Source: Pseudomonadales bacterium
GTDB taxonomy: Bacteria; Pseudomonadota; Gammaproteobacteria; Pseudomonadales; Pseudohongiellaceae
Length of the DNA stretch: 64,000 bases
Reading direction: 5' to 3'
Assembly (NCBI GenBank): GCA_022825945.1
Contig: JAJDVS010000102.1
Coordinates: 1 to 64,000, forward strand
The stretch's first letter is position 1, and every line of letters begins with the position of its first letter. Positions 56,287-64,000 of the stretch are shown in pieces. The notes beneath the pieces were generated by a model that was not told where the DNA came from, made no database searches, and worked only from the letters and a program-made list of their open reading frames with translations. The position numbers and the translations under genes were made by a program.

Positions 56287-57795
56287 ATGAGCGACGGCCC
56301 CGGCAGGCTTGTCGAGCGGCTTGAGCGGATCGATGCGAGGCTGTGGGCGGTTGCGGCGAGCCTGCTGCTTTCGGCGTGGGCGGGGCTGAGCGTAGCGGTG
56401 CCCAATGACGACGCCTTTGTCTACATCCGCACCGCCCGGATTTTCCTCGATCAGGGAATCGAAGCCGCCTTCGCGCACTATGCTTGGGCCGGTTATCCGG
56501 TGCTGCTCGGGCTGGTCGGCTCCCTGGGGCCGGGGCCCTTTGCCTCAGCCTACCTGCTCAATGCGCTGTTCTTCGCCCTGCTGGCATTCGCTTTCGTCAG
56601 CATCTGCCGGGAGTTCTCCACGGACCGCCGCCTGCTCGCCCTGGCGGCGCTGACGATTCTGCTTTTTCCGGAAATCAACGAATACCGCTATCTCATTCTG
56701 CGCGATACCGGATTCTGGGCCTTTTCCCTGCTCGGGCTGTGGTGCCTGATTGCCTATGGCGCCGAAAGTTCATGGAAGTATTGCCTGTTCTTCGCCGCGG
56801 CGATGGTGTTCGCCACATTGTTCCGCCCGGAGGCGGCGCTTTATCTGTTGCTTGCGCCGTTATGCCTGCTCTTCGATCAACGCTACTCCCGGGCCGAGCG
56901 GTTCCTGCTGCGCTTTCGCATGTTGGCGGCGGCGCTGGGCGCCTTGCTGCTGTGTTTGCTGGGCGGCCTGGCATTCGGTTTGAACCTGTTCCATCAGATG
57001 ATCGAATCGGCCGCCACCTATCTGCCCTTTGTGCAATCGCTGTTTGATCCCGCGAGCCAGCAGGCCGCCGCCGAGGTCATTTTCGGCGGGCATGCCGCCA
57101 CCTGGTCCGGGCGTTATCTGCCGCTGTTTCTGGTCGCGGGCTTGTTGGCGATCCTGGTGGTGGAACTGTTCTACGCCGTAGGCATGCCGTTCACGCTGAT
57201 TCTGGCGTGGGGGTACTGGAAACGGTGGCTATTGCCGGACCGCAATGCCGCCCTGCCGATCATCGCTTTCGCCCTCATCAATCTGCTCACGGTGCTTGGC
57301 TTCATCCTGCTGACGCGCTACCTGACAAGCCGTTACGCCATGGTGTTCAGCCTTTCCCTCGCCATCTTCGTGCCCTTCATAGCCCGGGAAATGCTGACAA
57401 GGGCGCTGCCGGGAAGCCGGGCCGCGGCCTGGCTGCTCGTGTTGTTCTTCAGCTTCTCCGCGGTGGACTCCTTCTACAGCTTCGGCCGCTCGAAGACCTA
57501 TGTCGGGGATGCCATCGCCTGGCTCGACGCCAATCACGACGGGGCCGCCGCGCTGATCACCAATGTCCGGGCGGTGGCGTATTTCAGCGGCCTGGTTCCC
57601 GAGTACGACCAGGTCCAGCCGCAACTGGCCAAAGAGCGGATTCTTGCGGCGGAATCGGGCGATCTTGTTGTGGTGGAGACATCGGTGGTTCTCGACCAAT
57701 TGCGGGATAAACCCGAAATTTCCGCATTGCTTGAACCCGTCGCCGACTTTCCCGAAACCGGCGCGCCCTCCATCTTCATCTACCGGCGCAGATAG
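56287..57795 (+). CDS. polytopic membrane protein, GT-C glycosyltransferase-like
   Basis: 502 residues with ~10-11 membrane segments. An acidic motif VPNDDAFVYIRTARIFLDQG in the first extracytoplasmic loop resembles the DD/ED motif of GT-C enzymes that use polyprenyl-phosphate sugars (ArnT, PMT-like). A soluble C-terminal part (~430-502, SKTYVGDAIAWLDANHDG onward) is also typical. The gene is linked to lpxL copy 2 and ends convergent with the LPS core operon, so modification of lipid A or core sugars is a reasonable guess. The donor and acceptor are unknown. Confidence 0.65.
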   Translation: MSDGPGRLVERLERIDARLWAVAASLLLSAWAGLSVAVPNDDAFVYIRTARIFLDQGIEAAFAHYAWAGYPVLLGLVGSLGPGPFASAYLLNALFFALLAFAFVSICREFSTDRRLLALAALTILLFPEINEYRYLILRDTGFWAFSLLGLWCLIAYGAESSWKYCLFFAAAMVFATLFRPEAALYLLLAPLCLLFDQRYSRAERFLLRFRMLAAALGALLLCLLGGLAFGLNLFHQMIESAATYLPFVQSLFDPASQQAAAEVIFGGHAATWSGRYLPLFLVAGLLAILVVELFYAVGMPFTLILAWGYWKRWLLPDRNAALPIIAFALINLLTVLGFILLTRYLTSRYAMVFSLSLAIFVPFIAREMLTRALPGSRAAAWLLVLFFSFSAVDSFYSFGRSKTYVGDAIAWLDANHDGAAALITNVRAVAYFSGLVPEYDQVQPQLAKERILAAESGDLVVVETSVVLDQLRDKPEISALLEPVADFPETGAPSIFIYRRR

Positions 57796-57809
57796 GAACG
57801 CGGAGAACC

Positions 57810-59570
57810 CTACCAGCTATCCTCTTCCGGGCGGCGGGTGACCAGCAGGTCTTCGAGGATCAGGTATTTCAGGCCCGAATTGACGAACAGTTCAATGGCG
57901 TGCTCCGGCGAACAGACCAGCGCTTCGCCGGGGCGGCTCATGGAAGTGCTGATCAGCAGGGGATGGCCGGTTTCCCGCTCGAAGCGGGTCAGCAGGCGAT
58001 GGAAATCCGGGAAGCGCCCGGCCTCGACCACCTGCACCCGGGTGCTTCCATCCTCGTAGACGATGTGGGGATAGCGCTGGCGCCAGCCTTCCGCGATGTT
58101 CACCCCGATGCTGCGCCAGGGGTCCGCTTGCCGGCCTTCGAGCAGTTCCCCGGCGGCGCTGGCAAGCACTGCGGCGGCAAAGGGTCTTTTGATCTCGCGA
58201 AACTTGAGCTGGCTGTTGATCAACTCGGAAACGTTCTTCTGTTGCGGATGCGCCAGCACACAGCGATTGCCGAGGCTGCGCTGGCCGAATTCCAAAGCGC
58301 CGCGAAACCAGCCCACGAGTTCTTCCGCCGCCAGCAGTTCCACGGCCTTGCCGTGGGGATCATCAAGCGCTTCCCAGCGGGGTTTGTCGCGGTGGTTGCG
58401 GCAGGCGGCAATGCACTCGCTGGAAGCATAGGCGGGGCCGAGCAACAGATTGTTCACCGGCGCCAGCTTCTCGCCCTCCGCCCGAATGACGTGGGCCGCC
58501 GCGCCGATGGCGGTTCCCGAATCGCTGCAGGCGGGGTGGACGATGAGGCGTTTTACCTTGTCCCAGTTTGCCAGCCGCTGGTTAAGCCGCAGGTTCATGG
58601 CGCCGGTGCCCGCCACGGCAAGCACGCCGGTTTCCGCGAGCACATCGCCGAGATGGTGTTCCAGCAGTTGCAGGGCCAGATCTTCGTAGAGTCGCTGGAT
58701 GGCGGCGGCGTAATGGAGATAGGGGTCGTCCACCAGATTGCCGACCCGCCGCGGCCCGAGCAATTCCACCAGCTTCTGGCTGAAGTAATGGCCCCGGGAG
58801 CGGGCCTTGTAGCGGCGCAGCCCAACGGTGCCAATCAGCTTGTTGTTGACTCTGAGCCTGCCCCGCCGGCAGCCTGCCAGGGGCGACAGGTCATACCTGC
58901 CCGGATCCCCCAGGGGAGCGATTCCCATGACGCGCAATTCGCCGTCGAGAATTTCAAAGCCAAGGTAATCGGTGAGCGCCGCGTACATGCCGCAGAGCGA
59001 GTCCGGATTGTGGAATTCCTTGCGCTTGCGGATGCGGCCCTCCTCGCCCACGGCGAAGAGCATGTTGCTGTACTCGCCCTTCACGTCATTGCAGAAGATT
59101 GCGGTTTTTTCCGCGGGTTCGTTCAGGAGATAGGCGCTGGCGGCATGGGCGAGCTGATGTTCCACCGGCAGGATTGGCGCTTGCTCCGGTGCGATGTGCA
59201 ACTGCGCCAGCAACCCCCGCAACCGGCGAAGATAGCGGCGGTAGCGGCGGTTGCCGTTGAGCAGGCAGTCGAGGCTGCGGTCCGGGGCGTACCAGTGGCG
59301 CCGGGCATAGTGCCAGCGCGCCGCGTCGAACAGGCTGATGGGGCTGTAGGGAATGGCGATGCGGTTGATTTCGCTCGCCCGGACGCCGGCGATCTGCAGG
59401 CATTGCCGGGTGGCGTGATAGGGCATTTCGCCCCGGGCGTGACGGCGGCGGGTCAGCCTTTCCTCTTCCACCGCGGCGATCAGTTCGCCGTCGCGAAACA
59501 GCGCGGCGGCGGGATCGTGGCCGATGGCGCCGGCAAGGCCGAGGGTGTATGTGGGGCTGCCTGTGGTCAT
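57810..59570 (-). CDS. carbamoyltransferase (NodU/CmcH family), probable LPS core carbamoylation
   Basis: 586 residues. The N-terminal ASKHA-type half starts LGLAGAIGHDPAAALFRDGE and has the metal-binding VEHQLAHAASAY and CNDVKGEYSNM. The C-terminal half has FGQRSLGNRCVLAHPQ, KFREIKRPFAAAV and PLLISTSMSRPGEALVCSPE, all typical of NodU/CmcH O-carbamoyltransferases. In Pseudomonas aeruginosa a related enzyme (WapO) carbamoylates core heptose, and its gene lies in the waa locus. Here the gene overlaps the waaG stop (ATGA) as the last gene of waaF-waaC-waaG-carbamoyltransferase, which supports the same role. Confidence 0.88.
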   Translation of the reverse strand: MTTGSPTYTLGLAGAIGHDPAAALFRDGELIAAVEEERLTRRRHARGEMPYHATRQCLQIAGVRASEINRIAIPYSPISLFDAARWHYARRHWYAPDRSLDCLLNGNRRYRRYLRRLRGLLAQLHIAPEQAPILPVEHQLAHAASAYLLNEPAEKTAIFCNDVKGEYSNMLFAVGEEGRIRKRKEFHNPDSLCGMYAALTDYLGFEILDGELRVMGIAPLGDPGRYDLSPLAGCRRGRLRVNNKLIGTVGLRRYKARSRGHYFSQKLVELLGPRRVGNLVDDPYLHYAAAIQRLYEDLALQLLEHHLGDVLAETGVLAVAGTGAMNLRLNQRLANWDKVKRLIVHPACSDSGTAIGAAAHVIRAEGEKLAPVNNLLLGPAYASSECIAACRNHRDKPRWEALDDPHGKAVELLAAEELVGWFRGALEFGQRSLGNRCVLAHPQQKNVSELINSQLKFREIKRPFAAAVLASAAGELLEGRQADPWRSIGVNIAEGWRQRYPHIVYEDGSTRVQVVEAGRFPDFHRLLTRFERETGHPLLISTSMSRPGEALVCSPEHAIELFVNSGLKYLILEDLLVTRRPEEDSW

Positions 59571-60697
59571 GGTTTCGTTCGCGCGCCAAGCTGTTCGAGA
59601 ACATCCACCGCTGCTTCGGGCATCTTATCGAGTTCTTCCTCGCGGCCATAGCGCAGGCCGTTCCCGCTCCAGGGCGCGCTGTGGAGTTGGCCGAGCATGT
59701 CTCCGAGGCGGCGGTTGAGTTCCCGCTGGGCGAAAGGTTCGCCGCAGACCTGGCCGGCGTTGGCCCGATTGACATGCACGGCATAGCCGCAGCTCGCGGT
59801 GGTCAGCACCGGCAGGCCCGCCACAAGGGCTTCGAGCAACACATGACCGGCGCTTTCCGACCAGGCCGGATGCAGCAGCAGGTCCGCCGCCTGGTAATAG
59901 CGATCAATGTCGTCTCTTCCGGGCAGGATGTGGACCCGGTGGGCGACGCCGAGCCTGCGGGCCAACCGCCGGGGGCCAGCCGCGCGACCGCGGCCAATGA
60001 GCAGATAGCGGCAGTTTTCCCGGACTTCTTCCGGCAAGGAAGCCAGTGCGCGCAGGGAACGATCCACCCCCTTGATGCGAAAGCCCGAGCCTACCTGAAG
60101 CAACAGCCTTTCATTTGTTCCAAGCCCGAGTTCCCCGCGGCAGGCCTGTCTCGCGGCCGCATTGCGCCGGGCGACTTTGCGGTCGGCCGCAAGGCCCGGT
60201 GGCAGCAGGCGCAAGCGGTCGGCACAGCCTGGGTAATGGCGCAGATACTCTTCCCGTTGCCGCTCGCTCAGCAACAGGGAAACCGTTGCGCTTGCCGGGC
60301 CGAAGACCGCCTGCTCGTAGGCGCGGAAATGGCGGAAACGGGAACTCAGGCGATACCAGGCGCCGCGCTGCCCGAGGGCCTTTTCGGCAAAGCAGGAATC
60401 GGCGGCGAAATAGGCATCGAGCAGGGGCATCTTGTTGAAGCCGAGCACCAGGTCCGCCGGTTCCCTGGCCAACTCCTGTTCCAGCAACGTGGTATAGCTC
60501 CGGTATCGCCCGAGGCGGGTTAGGCCGCGGGCCGGGATCAGCCTGAGCCGCAGGTCTTCCGGCTCGGGGCCATGCCAGGTCATGGCGTACACCGTAACTC
60601 CGTGGCCCCGGGCGCGGCATTCCCTGGCCAGACGCAGCATGTCGCGCTGCTGGCCGCCATACGGGAACCAGGTATAGATCAGAAAGGCCAGCTTCAT
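59567..60697 (-). CDS. waaG: LPS core glucosyltransferase I, WaaG-like (GT4)
   Basis: 376 residues. FPYGGQQRDMLRLARECRARGH at the N-terminus, VLGFNKMPLLDAYFAADSCF, LLPPGLAADRK, QVGSGFRIKGVDRSLRAL, and the GT4 donor motif HPAWSESAGHVLLEALVAGL match WaaG. It adds the first hexose to the inner-core heptose using a UDP-sugar. It overlaps waaC upstream and the carbamoyltransferase downstream, both by four bases, so translation is coupled. Confidence 0.95.
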   Translation of the reverse strand: MKLAFLIYTWFPYGGQQRDMLRLARECRARGHGVTVYAMTWHGPEPEDLRLRLIPARGLTRLGRYRSYTTLLEQELAREPADLVLGFNKMPLLDAYFAADSCFAEKALGQRGAWYRLSSRFRHFRAYEQAVFGPASATVSLLLSERQREEYLRHYPGCADRLRLLPPGLAADRKVARRNAAARQACRGELGLGTNERLLLQVGSGFRIKGVDRSLRALASLPEEVRENCRYLLIGRGRAAGPRRLARRLGVAHRVHILPGRDDIDRYYQAADLLLHPAWSESAGHVLLEALVAGLPVLTTASCGYAVHVNRANAGQVCGEPFAQRELNRRLGDMLGQLHSAPWSGNGLRYGREEELDKMPEAAVDVLEQLGARTKP

Positions 60698-61758
60698 GGG
60701 TTCCCTGCCAGCAGTTTTTCAAAGCGCCGCCAGACCGCATCGGGCCTGTGGCTGGCGAAACAGGGAGGCCGCACGGGGAAAGTTTCGCCCTGCTCCCGGT
60801 CGAACACCGGCTCACCCTGATAGGCGCAGGTTTTCTTCATGCAGGGCGCGCAATCGATGTCCGCGGCGAGATGCAGTTGGCGGCGGCCGTAGGTGCCGCT
60901 GAGGTCGGGATTGGTGGGGCCGTACAGCGTCAGCGCGGGCTTGCCGAGGGCGGCGGCAAGATGGCCGAGTCCGGTATCCACGGCAATCACGCCATCGGCT
61001 TGCAGCATGTGCCGGGCCAGTCCGGTGAGACTCTGCTTCTCCAGCACCGTGGCGTTCGGGTTGCCGCCGGCGATCAGCTCCGCCCGGCGTTTTTCCTCCG
61101 GGTCGCCCCAGGGAAGCTCGATGCGGTAACCGGCGGCGGCAGCGTTTTCGCCGAGTTGGCGCCAGTAGGCGTCGGGCCAGTGCTTGGTGGCCCAGGTCGT
61201 GCCATGGAGAAAGAGCACGATGCCGGAAGACCCGGACGGAGCCTCCTGGCTGATTCGCCCCAATTCGATGCCGTAATCCACCGAGGACTTGCTGTAGCGA
61301 TAGTTCAGCGCCCGGGAGAACAGTTGCCGCAGCCGGTCCACGGCATGGGTGTCCCATGGCACCGAGTACGACTGGTTGTAGAACAGCGAGGAAAGCGGCT
61401 CCCTGGCGGTCTGGTTGCTGAGGCCGATGGTGAGCCCCTTGGACATGCGGCTGATGATGCCGCTCTTGATCAGGCCCTGGGCGTCGATGACCAGGTCGTA
61501 ATGCTCGGCCCGCAGGCGTTGCCGGAACGCGCGAACCTCGCGCTGGAGCCAGGTTTTCAGCGGATTGCGCCGCCAGCGCCGGAGGGAGACGGGGATTACC
61601 TTGTCCACCGCCGGGTGCCAGCCGGGCACATCGACGAAGTTTTCTTCCACCACCCAGTCGAACACCACGTCCTTGCGGGCGTTGGCGGCGTCGGTGACGG
61701 CCGGCAGGGTATGGATGATGTCTCCCAGCGAAGAGACCTTGACGATCAGAATCCGCAA
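60694..61758 (-). CDS. waaC: lipopolysaccharide heptosyltransferase I
   Basis: 354 residues. MRILIVKVSSLGDIIHTLPAVTDA is the WaaC start; VIDAQGLIKSGIISRM, FLHGTTWATKHWPDAYWRQL and the ADP-heptose site IAVDTGLGHLAAALGKPALTLYGPTNP follow. It adds the first heptose to Kdo2-lipid A. It is separated from waaF by an R2 element and overlaps waaG by four bases. Confidence 0.97.
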   Translation of the reverse strand: MRILIVKVSSLGDIIHTLPAVTDAANARKDVVFDWVVEENFVDVPGWHPAVDKVIPVSLRRWRRNPLKTWLQREVRAFRQRLRAEHYDLVIDAQGLIKSGIISRMSKGLTIGLSNQTAREPLSSLFYNQSYSVPWDTHAVDRLRQLFSRALNYRYSKSSVDYGIELGRISQEAPSGSSGIVLFLHGTTWATKHWPDAYWRQLGENAAAAGYRIELPWGDPEEKRRAELIAGGNPNATVLEKQSLTGLARHMLQADGVIAVDTGLGHLAAALGKPALTLYGPTNPDLSGTYGRRQLHLAADIDCAPCMKKTCAYQGEPVFDREQGETFPVRPPCFASHRPDAVWRRFEKLLAGNP

Positions 61759-61779
61759 TTCGCCGCTTCCCCGGAGTTT

Positions 61780-61943
61780 AGGAGCCTGCGCCGTAGGAAT
61801 TCACGGCTGCAAATCCGCTCTCATCCACGCCCCTGGCCGCTCGATTTCGTTGCATATTCACCAATATTCGCCTCAACCGACCGGCCAGGGGCGCGGCGAT
61901 AGCGAATTTTCGCTTTCGCGAATTCCTACGGCGCAGGCTCCTG
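61780..61943. repeat. R2 element B, full length, between waaF and waaC
   Basis: Begins GGAGCCTGCGCCGTAGG then AATTCACGGCTGC and ends TCGCGAATTCCTACGGCGCAGG then CTCCT. It is element A in the opposite orientation, with the same head-to-head halves and interior pairing (CCACGCCCCTGGCCGCTCGA / TCGACCGGCCAGGGG-type). Its right terminus encodes the last residues (EPAP) and TAG stop of waaF. It could affect coupling between waaF and waaC. Confidence 0.88.
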
Positions 61944-63002
61944 GCCCCGCAGTCTTTCGATGGCCCCGGCCACGAGTTCGGGCTGTATTCCGGTCAGGCA
62001 GCGCAAATGGCCATAGGGACACTCGCGCTGGTAACAGGGTTGGCATTCGATGCCGGTGGCGAGCAATTCTACCTTTTCGGCCAGTGGCGGGGTGAATTTC
62101 GGCGAACTTGAGCCATAGATTGCCGCCAGCGGCCGGTCCAGGGCGGCGGCGACGTGCATGAGCCCCGAGTCATTGGAGACCACAGCCCCGGCCAGGGAAA
62201 GCAGGTCGATGGCTTCGGCGAGGCTCGTTTCGCCGGTGAGGTCGCGGCAGCGGGAAGACCATTCATCGCCGATACCGGCGATGATTTCCGCCGCGATGCC
62301 CCGGTCGTTTTCCGAACCGAACAGCCACAGTTGCCAACCCCGGGCAAGATAATCCCGCGCCAGCTCGGCATGGCCCGCAGCGGGCCACTGCTTGGATGGC
62401 CCGAACTCCGCCCCCGGGCAGAGCGCGAGCACAGGATGTTGCGGGTCCAGTTTCAGCCTGGCCAGGGCCTGGTCGCGGTCGGGTTCCCGCACCTGCAGGC
62501 GCGGCCGGGGCAGCTCGGCGGGGAGCGGGCTGTCCGGCGGCAGCCCCAATGCCACGAATCGCTCCACCATCCTGGGTAACTTCTCCTTGTTCAGGCGGCG
62601 GCAGTCGTTGAGGAGCCAGCCGCGCCATTCGCCCCGCCACCCGGTCCGCCGGGGAATCCCGGCATGAAAAGGGACCAGGGCCGACTTGAAGGAATTGGGC
62701 AGGACGATGGCGTGGGTGAAGCCTCTCTGGCGCAAGCCGCGGCCGAATTCCCGGCGCCCGCCCCAGCGCCACTCGCCGCGGCGGAAGGGCGAGTCGAGGC
62801 TTTGCTCCACTTCGGGCATGCGCTCAAGCAGGGGGCGGGTCCAGGCCGGCGCAAGGACGCTGATTCCATTATCGGGATGATTGGCCTTCAGTTGCCGGAA
62901 CAGCGACTGGGCCATGACCATGTCGCCGACCCAGGACGGCCCGACGATCAGATACTTCCCCGGCGCGGTCCCGTCTTCAGGCCCGGAGTTGGAGTTTCTC
63001 AT
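61926..63002 (-). CDS. waaF: lipopolysaccharide heptosyltransferase II
   Basis: 358 residues. YLIVGPSWVGDMVMAQSLFR is diagnostic of WaaF; ALCPGAEFGPSKQWPAAGHA and VVSNDSGLMHVAAALDRPLAA form the ADP-heptose site; CQPCYQRECPYGHLRCL has the conserved C-terminal cysteines. The first ~15 residues are an extension before the usual start. The final EPAP and stop come from the R2 terminus. It adds the second heptose and heads the core operon. Confidence 0.96.
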   Translation of the reverse strand: MRNSNSGPEDGTAPGKYLIVGPSWVGDMVMAQSLFRQLKANHPDNGISVLAPAWTRPLLERMPEVEQSLDSPFRRGEWRWGGRREFGRGLRQRGFTHAIVLPNSFKSALVPFHAGIPRRTGWRGEWRGWLLNDCRRLNKEKLPRMVERFVALGLPPDSPLPAELPRPRLQVREPDRDQALARLKLDPQHPVLALCPGAEFGPSKQWPAAGHAELARDYLARGWQLWLFGSENDRGIAAEIIAGIGDEWSSRCRDLTGETSLAEAIDLLSLAGAVVSNDSGLMHVAAALDRPLAAIYGSSSPKFTPPLAEKVELLATGIECQPCYQRECPYGHLRCLTGIQPELVAGAIERLRGQEPAP

Positions 63003-63022
63003 GTTGGCGCCGCACCCGCTCC

Positions 63023-63060
63023 GTCATTCTGCGCGTAGCGGAGCGAAGTCGCAGAATCTC
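63023..63060 (+). repeat. R1 palindrome, copy f
   Basis: GTCATTCTGCGCGTAGCGGA then GCGAAGTCGCAGAATCTC, between the M48 protease gene and waaF. Confidence 0.85.
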
Positions 63061-63123
63061 ATTGGAGATTCCGTGAGGTTGTTCATGTCATCCATGGCGC
63101 GGAGTTCGCCGTCATGTCGCCGA

Positions 63124-64000
63124 TCACTCGACGAGCTTGATCCATTCGCCCGGTTCCGGGTTGCCGATGGGGTAATGGCCATTGAGCAGGCGCAGGGTTT
63201 CCTCGGGATACTCCTTGATCCTGGAGTTGCGGGCGGCGACGGCGTAATCGAAATTTTCGTCCGCCACGACCCAGTGGATTCGCAATTCCTCGGCGATTGC
63301 GATCTCGCCGCGCTCCATGGGCCGGAAACTGCGGATTGACTCCAGCAGCAGGGCGTCGGTTTCTTCCAGGGAATCGGGCGGCAATTCTCCGGTGATCAGA
63401 TAGGCCCGGGGGCCGAAATAAATCACCGCCACGCGCTCCTTGCCGCCGGTGGCGGGATTGAGCGCGACGCCGGTATGGCCGAGCAGGCGGAATTGTTCCA
63501 GGGCTTCGGATTGTTCGAGATGGGCCTGTTGCAGCCGGTCGGAGAGGAAGTCCCTGGGCGACTGGTTTCTTTGCAGGCGCAGGGCTTCCACCCTGAGCGA
63601 GCCCTGGCCCGGCGCGCTGCCGGTGGCCGTGGTGGTGGTTTCGCTGACAGACCAGTCGTCGGGGAAGACCATGGTATAGCCGAGCAGGGTCTGATAATAG
63701 CGATTGCGGGTTTCGTTGGTTCTGGCAAGGCGGCTCTCGCCGTAGATCAGTCCTTCGATGGCTTCCCGGAAGCGGCTGTTGTCTTCTTGCGGAATGGCCT
63801 GGGAACCGAAATCCCGCACCTGGGCGATGGTCTGCTGCAGCCGCTGGTCGCTGCGGGGATGAGAGGCGAACAGGCCGTGATAGCCGCCGCCGCGATTGGT
63901 GGTGAGGCGGGTGAAGTCCTGATGGTTTTTCAGCACCGTGAGGGTTTCGATCATGCCGATGGGGTCGTAGCCCGCGTCGCGCATGTATTCGGCGCCAAGC
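63124..64000 (-). CDS. M48-family metalloprotease, C-terminal part (5' end outside window)
   Basis: The frame is open past the right edge (LGAEYMRDAGYDPIGMIETL), so the HExxH catalytic region and membrane or signal segment lie beyond it. GLFASHPRSDQRLQQ is the conserved post-catalytic HPxxxxR segment of M48 proteases of the BepA/LoiP/Oma1 type. The ~200-residue C-terminal extension (from ~63700 down) resembles the extra domain of periplasmic YfgC-like paralogues and has no recognised catalytic motif. Such proteases act in outer-membrane protein quality control. The exact subfamily cannot be set without the N-terminus. Confidence 0.8.
   Translation of the reverse strand, partial: LGAEYMRDAGYDPIGMIETLTVLKNHQDFTRLTTNRGGGYHGLFASHPRSDQRLQQTIAQVRDFGSQAIPQEDNSRFREAIEGLIYGESRLARTNETRNRYYQTLLGYTMVFPDDWSVSETTTTATGSAPGQGSLRVEALRLQRNQSPRDFLSDRLQQAHLEQSEALEQFRLLGHTGVALNPATGGKERVAVIYFGPRAYLITGELPPDSLEETDALLLESIRSFRPMERGEIAIAEELRIHWVVADENFDYAVAARNSRIKEYPEETLRLLNGHYPIGNPEPGEWIKLVE

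Noticed and set aside
57900-59651. Rightward open frame of ~580 codons over the carbamoyltransferase
   Set aside because: Antisense shadow; the opposite strand has diagnostic motifs and coupled overlaps.

Overview
This window looks like the replication-origin region of a gammaproteobacterial chromosome, with a GC-rich, lipopolysaccharide (LPS)-making Gram-negative character. The core order parB-parA-rsmG-mnmG-mnmE-yidC-yidD-rnpA-rpmH / dnaA-dnaN-recF-gyrB, followed by gmhB, glyS, glyQ, an LpxL-type acyltransferase, trkA, rsmB, fmt, def and dprA, resembles the arrangement near the origin in Pseudomonas and relatives. No species can be named from the sequence.

Layout. 1-2.85 kb is a lower-GC accessory strip: the C-terminal part of a helicase-nuclease restriction subunit, then a ribbon-helix-helix/YfbU protein with its own promoter and apparent operators. 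2.9-9.7 kb is a catabolic block: YciI protein, Tat-exported amidohydrolase, Na+/solute symporter, class III transaminase, and an mmsA gene broken by an internal deletion. 9.8-11.3 kb is an APS kinase-sulfotransferase fusion, followed by tRNA-Met(CAU). 11.5-30.3 kb is the origin core, with two perfect parS sites inside recF. 30.4-38.3 kb holds an LpxL-type gene and the def-fmt-rsmB-trkA-trkH operon, with dprA divergent to it. 38.4-44.1 kb mixes a gutted metallo-beta-lactamase, an exported hydrolase, an unknown exported protein, malate synthase G and many small repeats. 44.1-48.6 kb is one five-gene operon: LpxL-like acyltransferase, dedicated acyl carrier protein, HlyD-type adaptor, C39-peptidase ABC exporter, and a RAYT-type transposase relative that has lost its catalytic residues. 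48.7-53.4 kb holds pepQ, waaA, an FAD oxidoreductase and an aldo/keto reductase. 53.6-63.0 kb is LPS core synthesis (hldE, a second LpxL-type gene, a membrane GT-C-like protein, and the coupled waaF-waaC-waaG-carbamoyltransferase operon). The window ends inside an M48 metalloprotease gene.

How the parts fit. ParA/ParB and the parS sites form the chromosome segregation system. The rsmG to rpmH run and the dnaA to gyrB run read away from each other around the candidate oriC. GmhB, HldE, WaaC, WaaF, WaaG, WaaA and the LpxL-type enzymes together cover ADP-heptose supply, Kdo transfer, inner-core assembly and lipid A acylation. The NodU/CmcH-type carbamoyltransferase and the PAPS-making sulfotransferase suggest surface-glycan decoration.

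The most unusual content is (i) the acyltransferase-ACP-HlyD-C39 ABC operon, which looks like a system that acylates and exports a peptide whose precursor is not visible here, and (ii) a population of at least four small repeat families. One of these is REPIN-like: two half elements in inverted orientation. It repeatedly sits exactly at gene 3' ends and has added a tail to ParB. Statements about families rest on recalled motifs, since no database search was possible.
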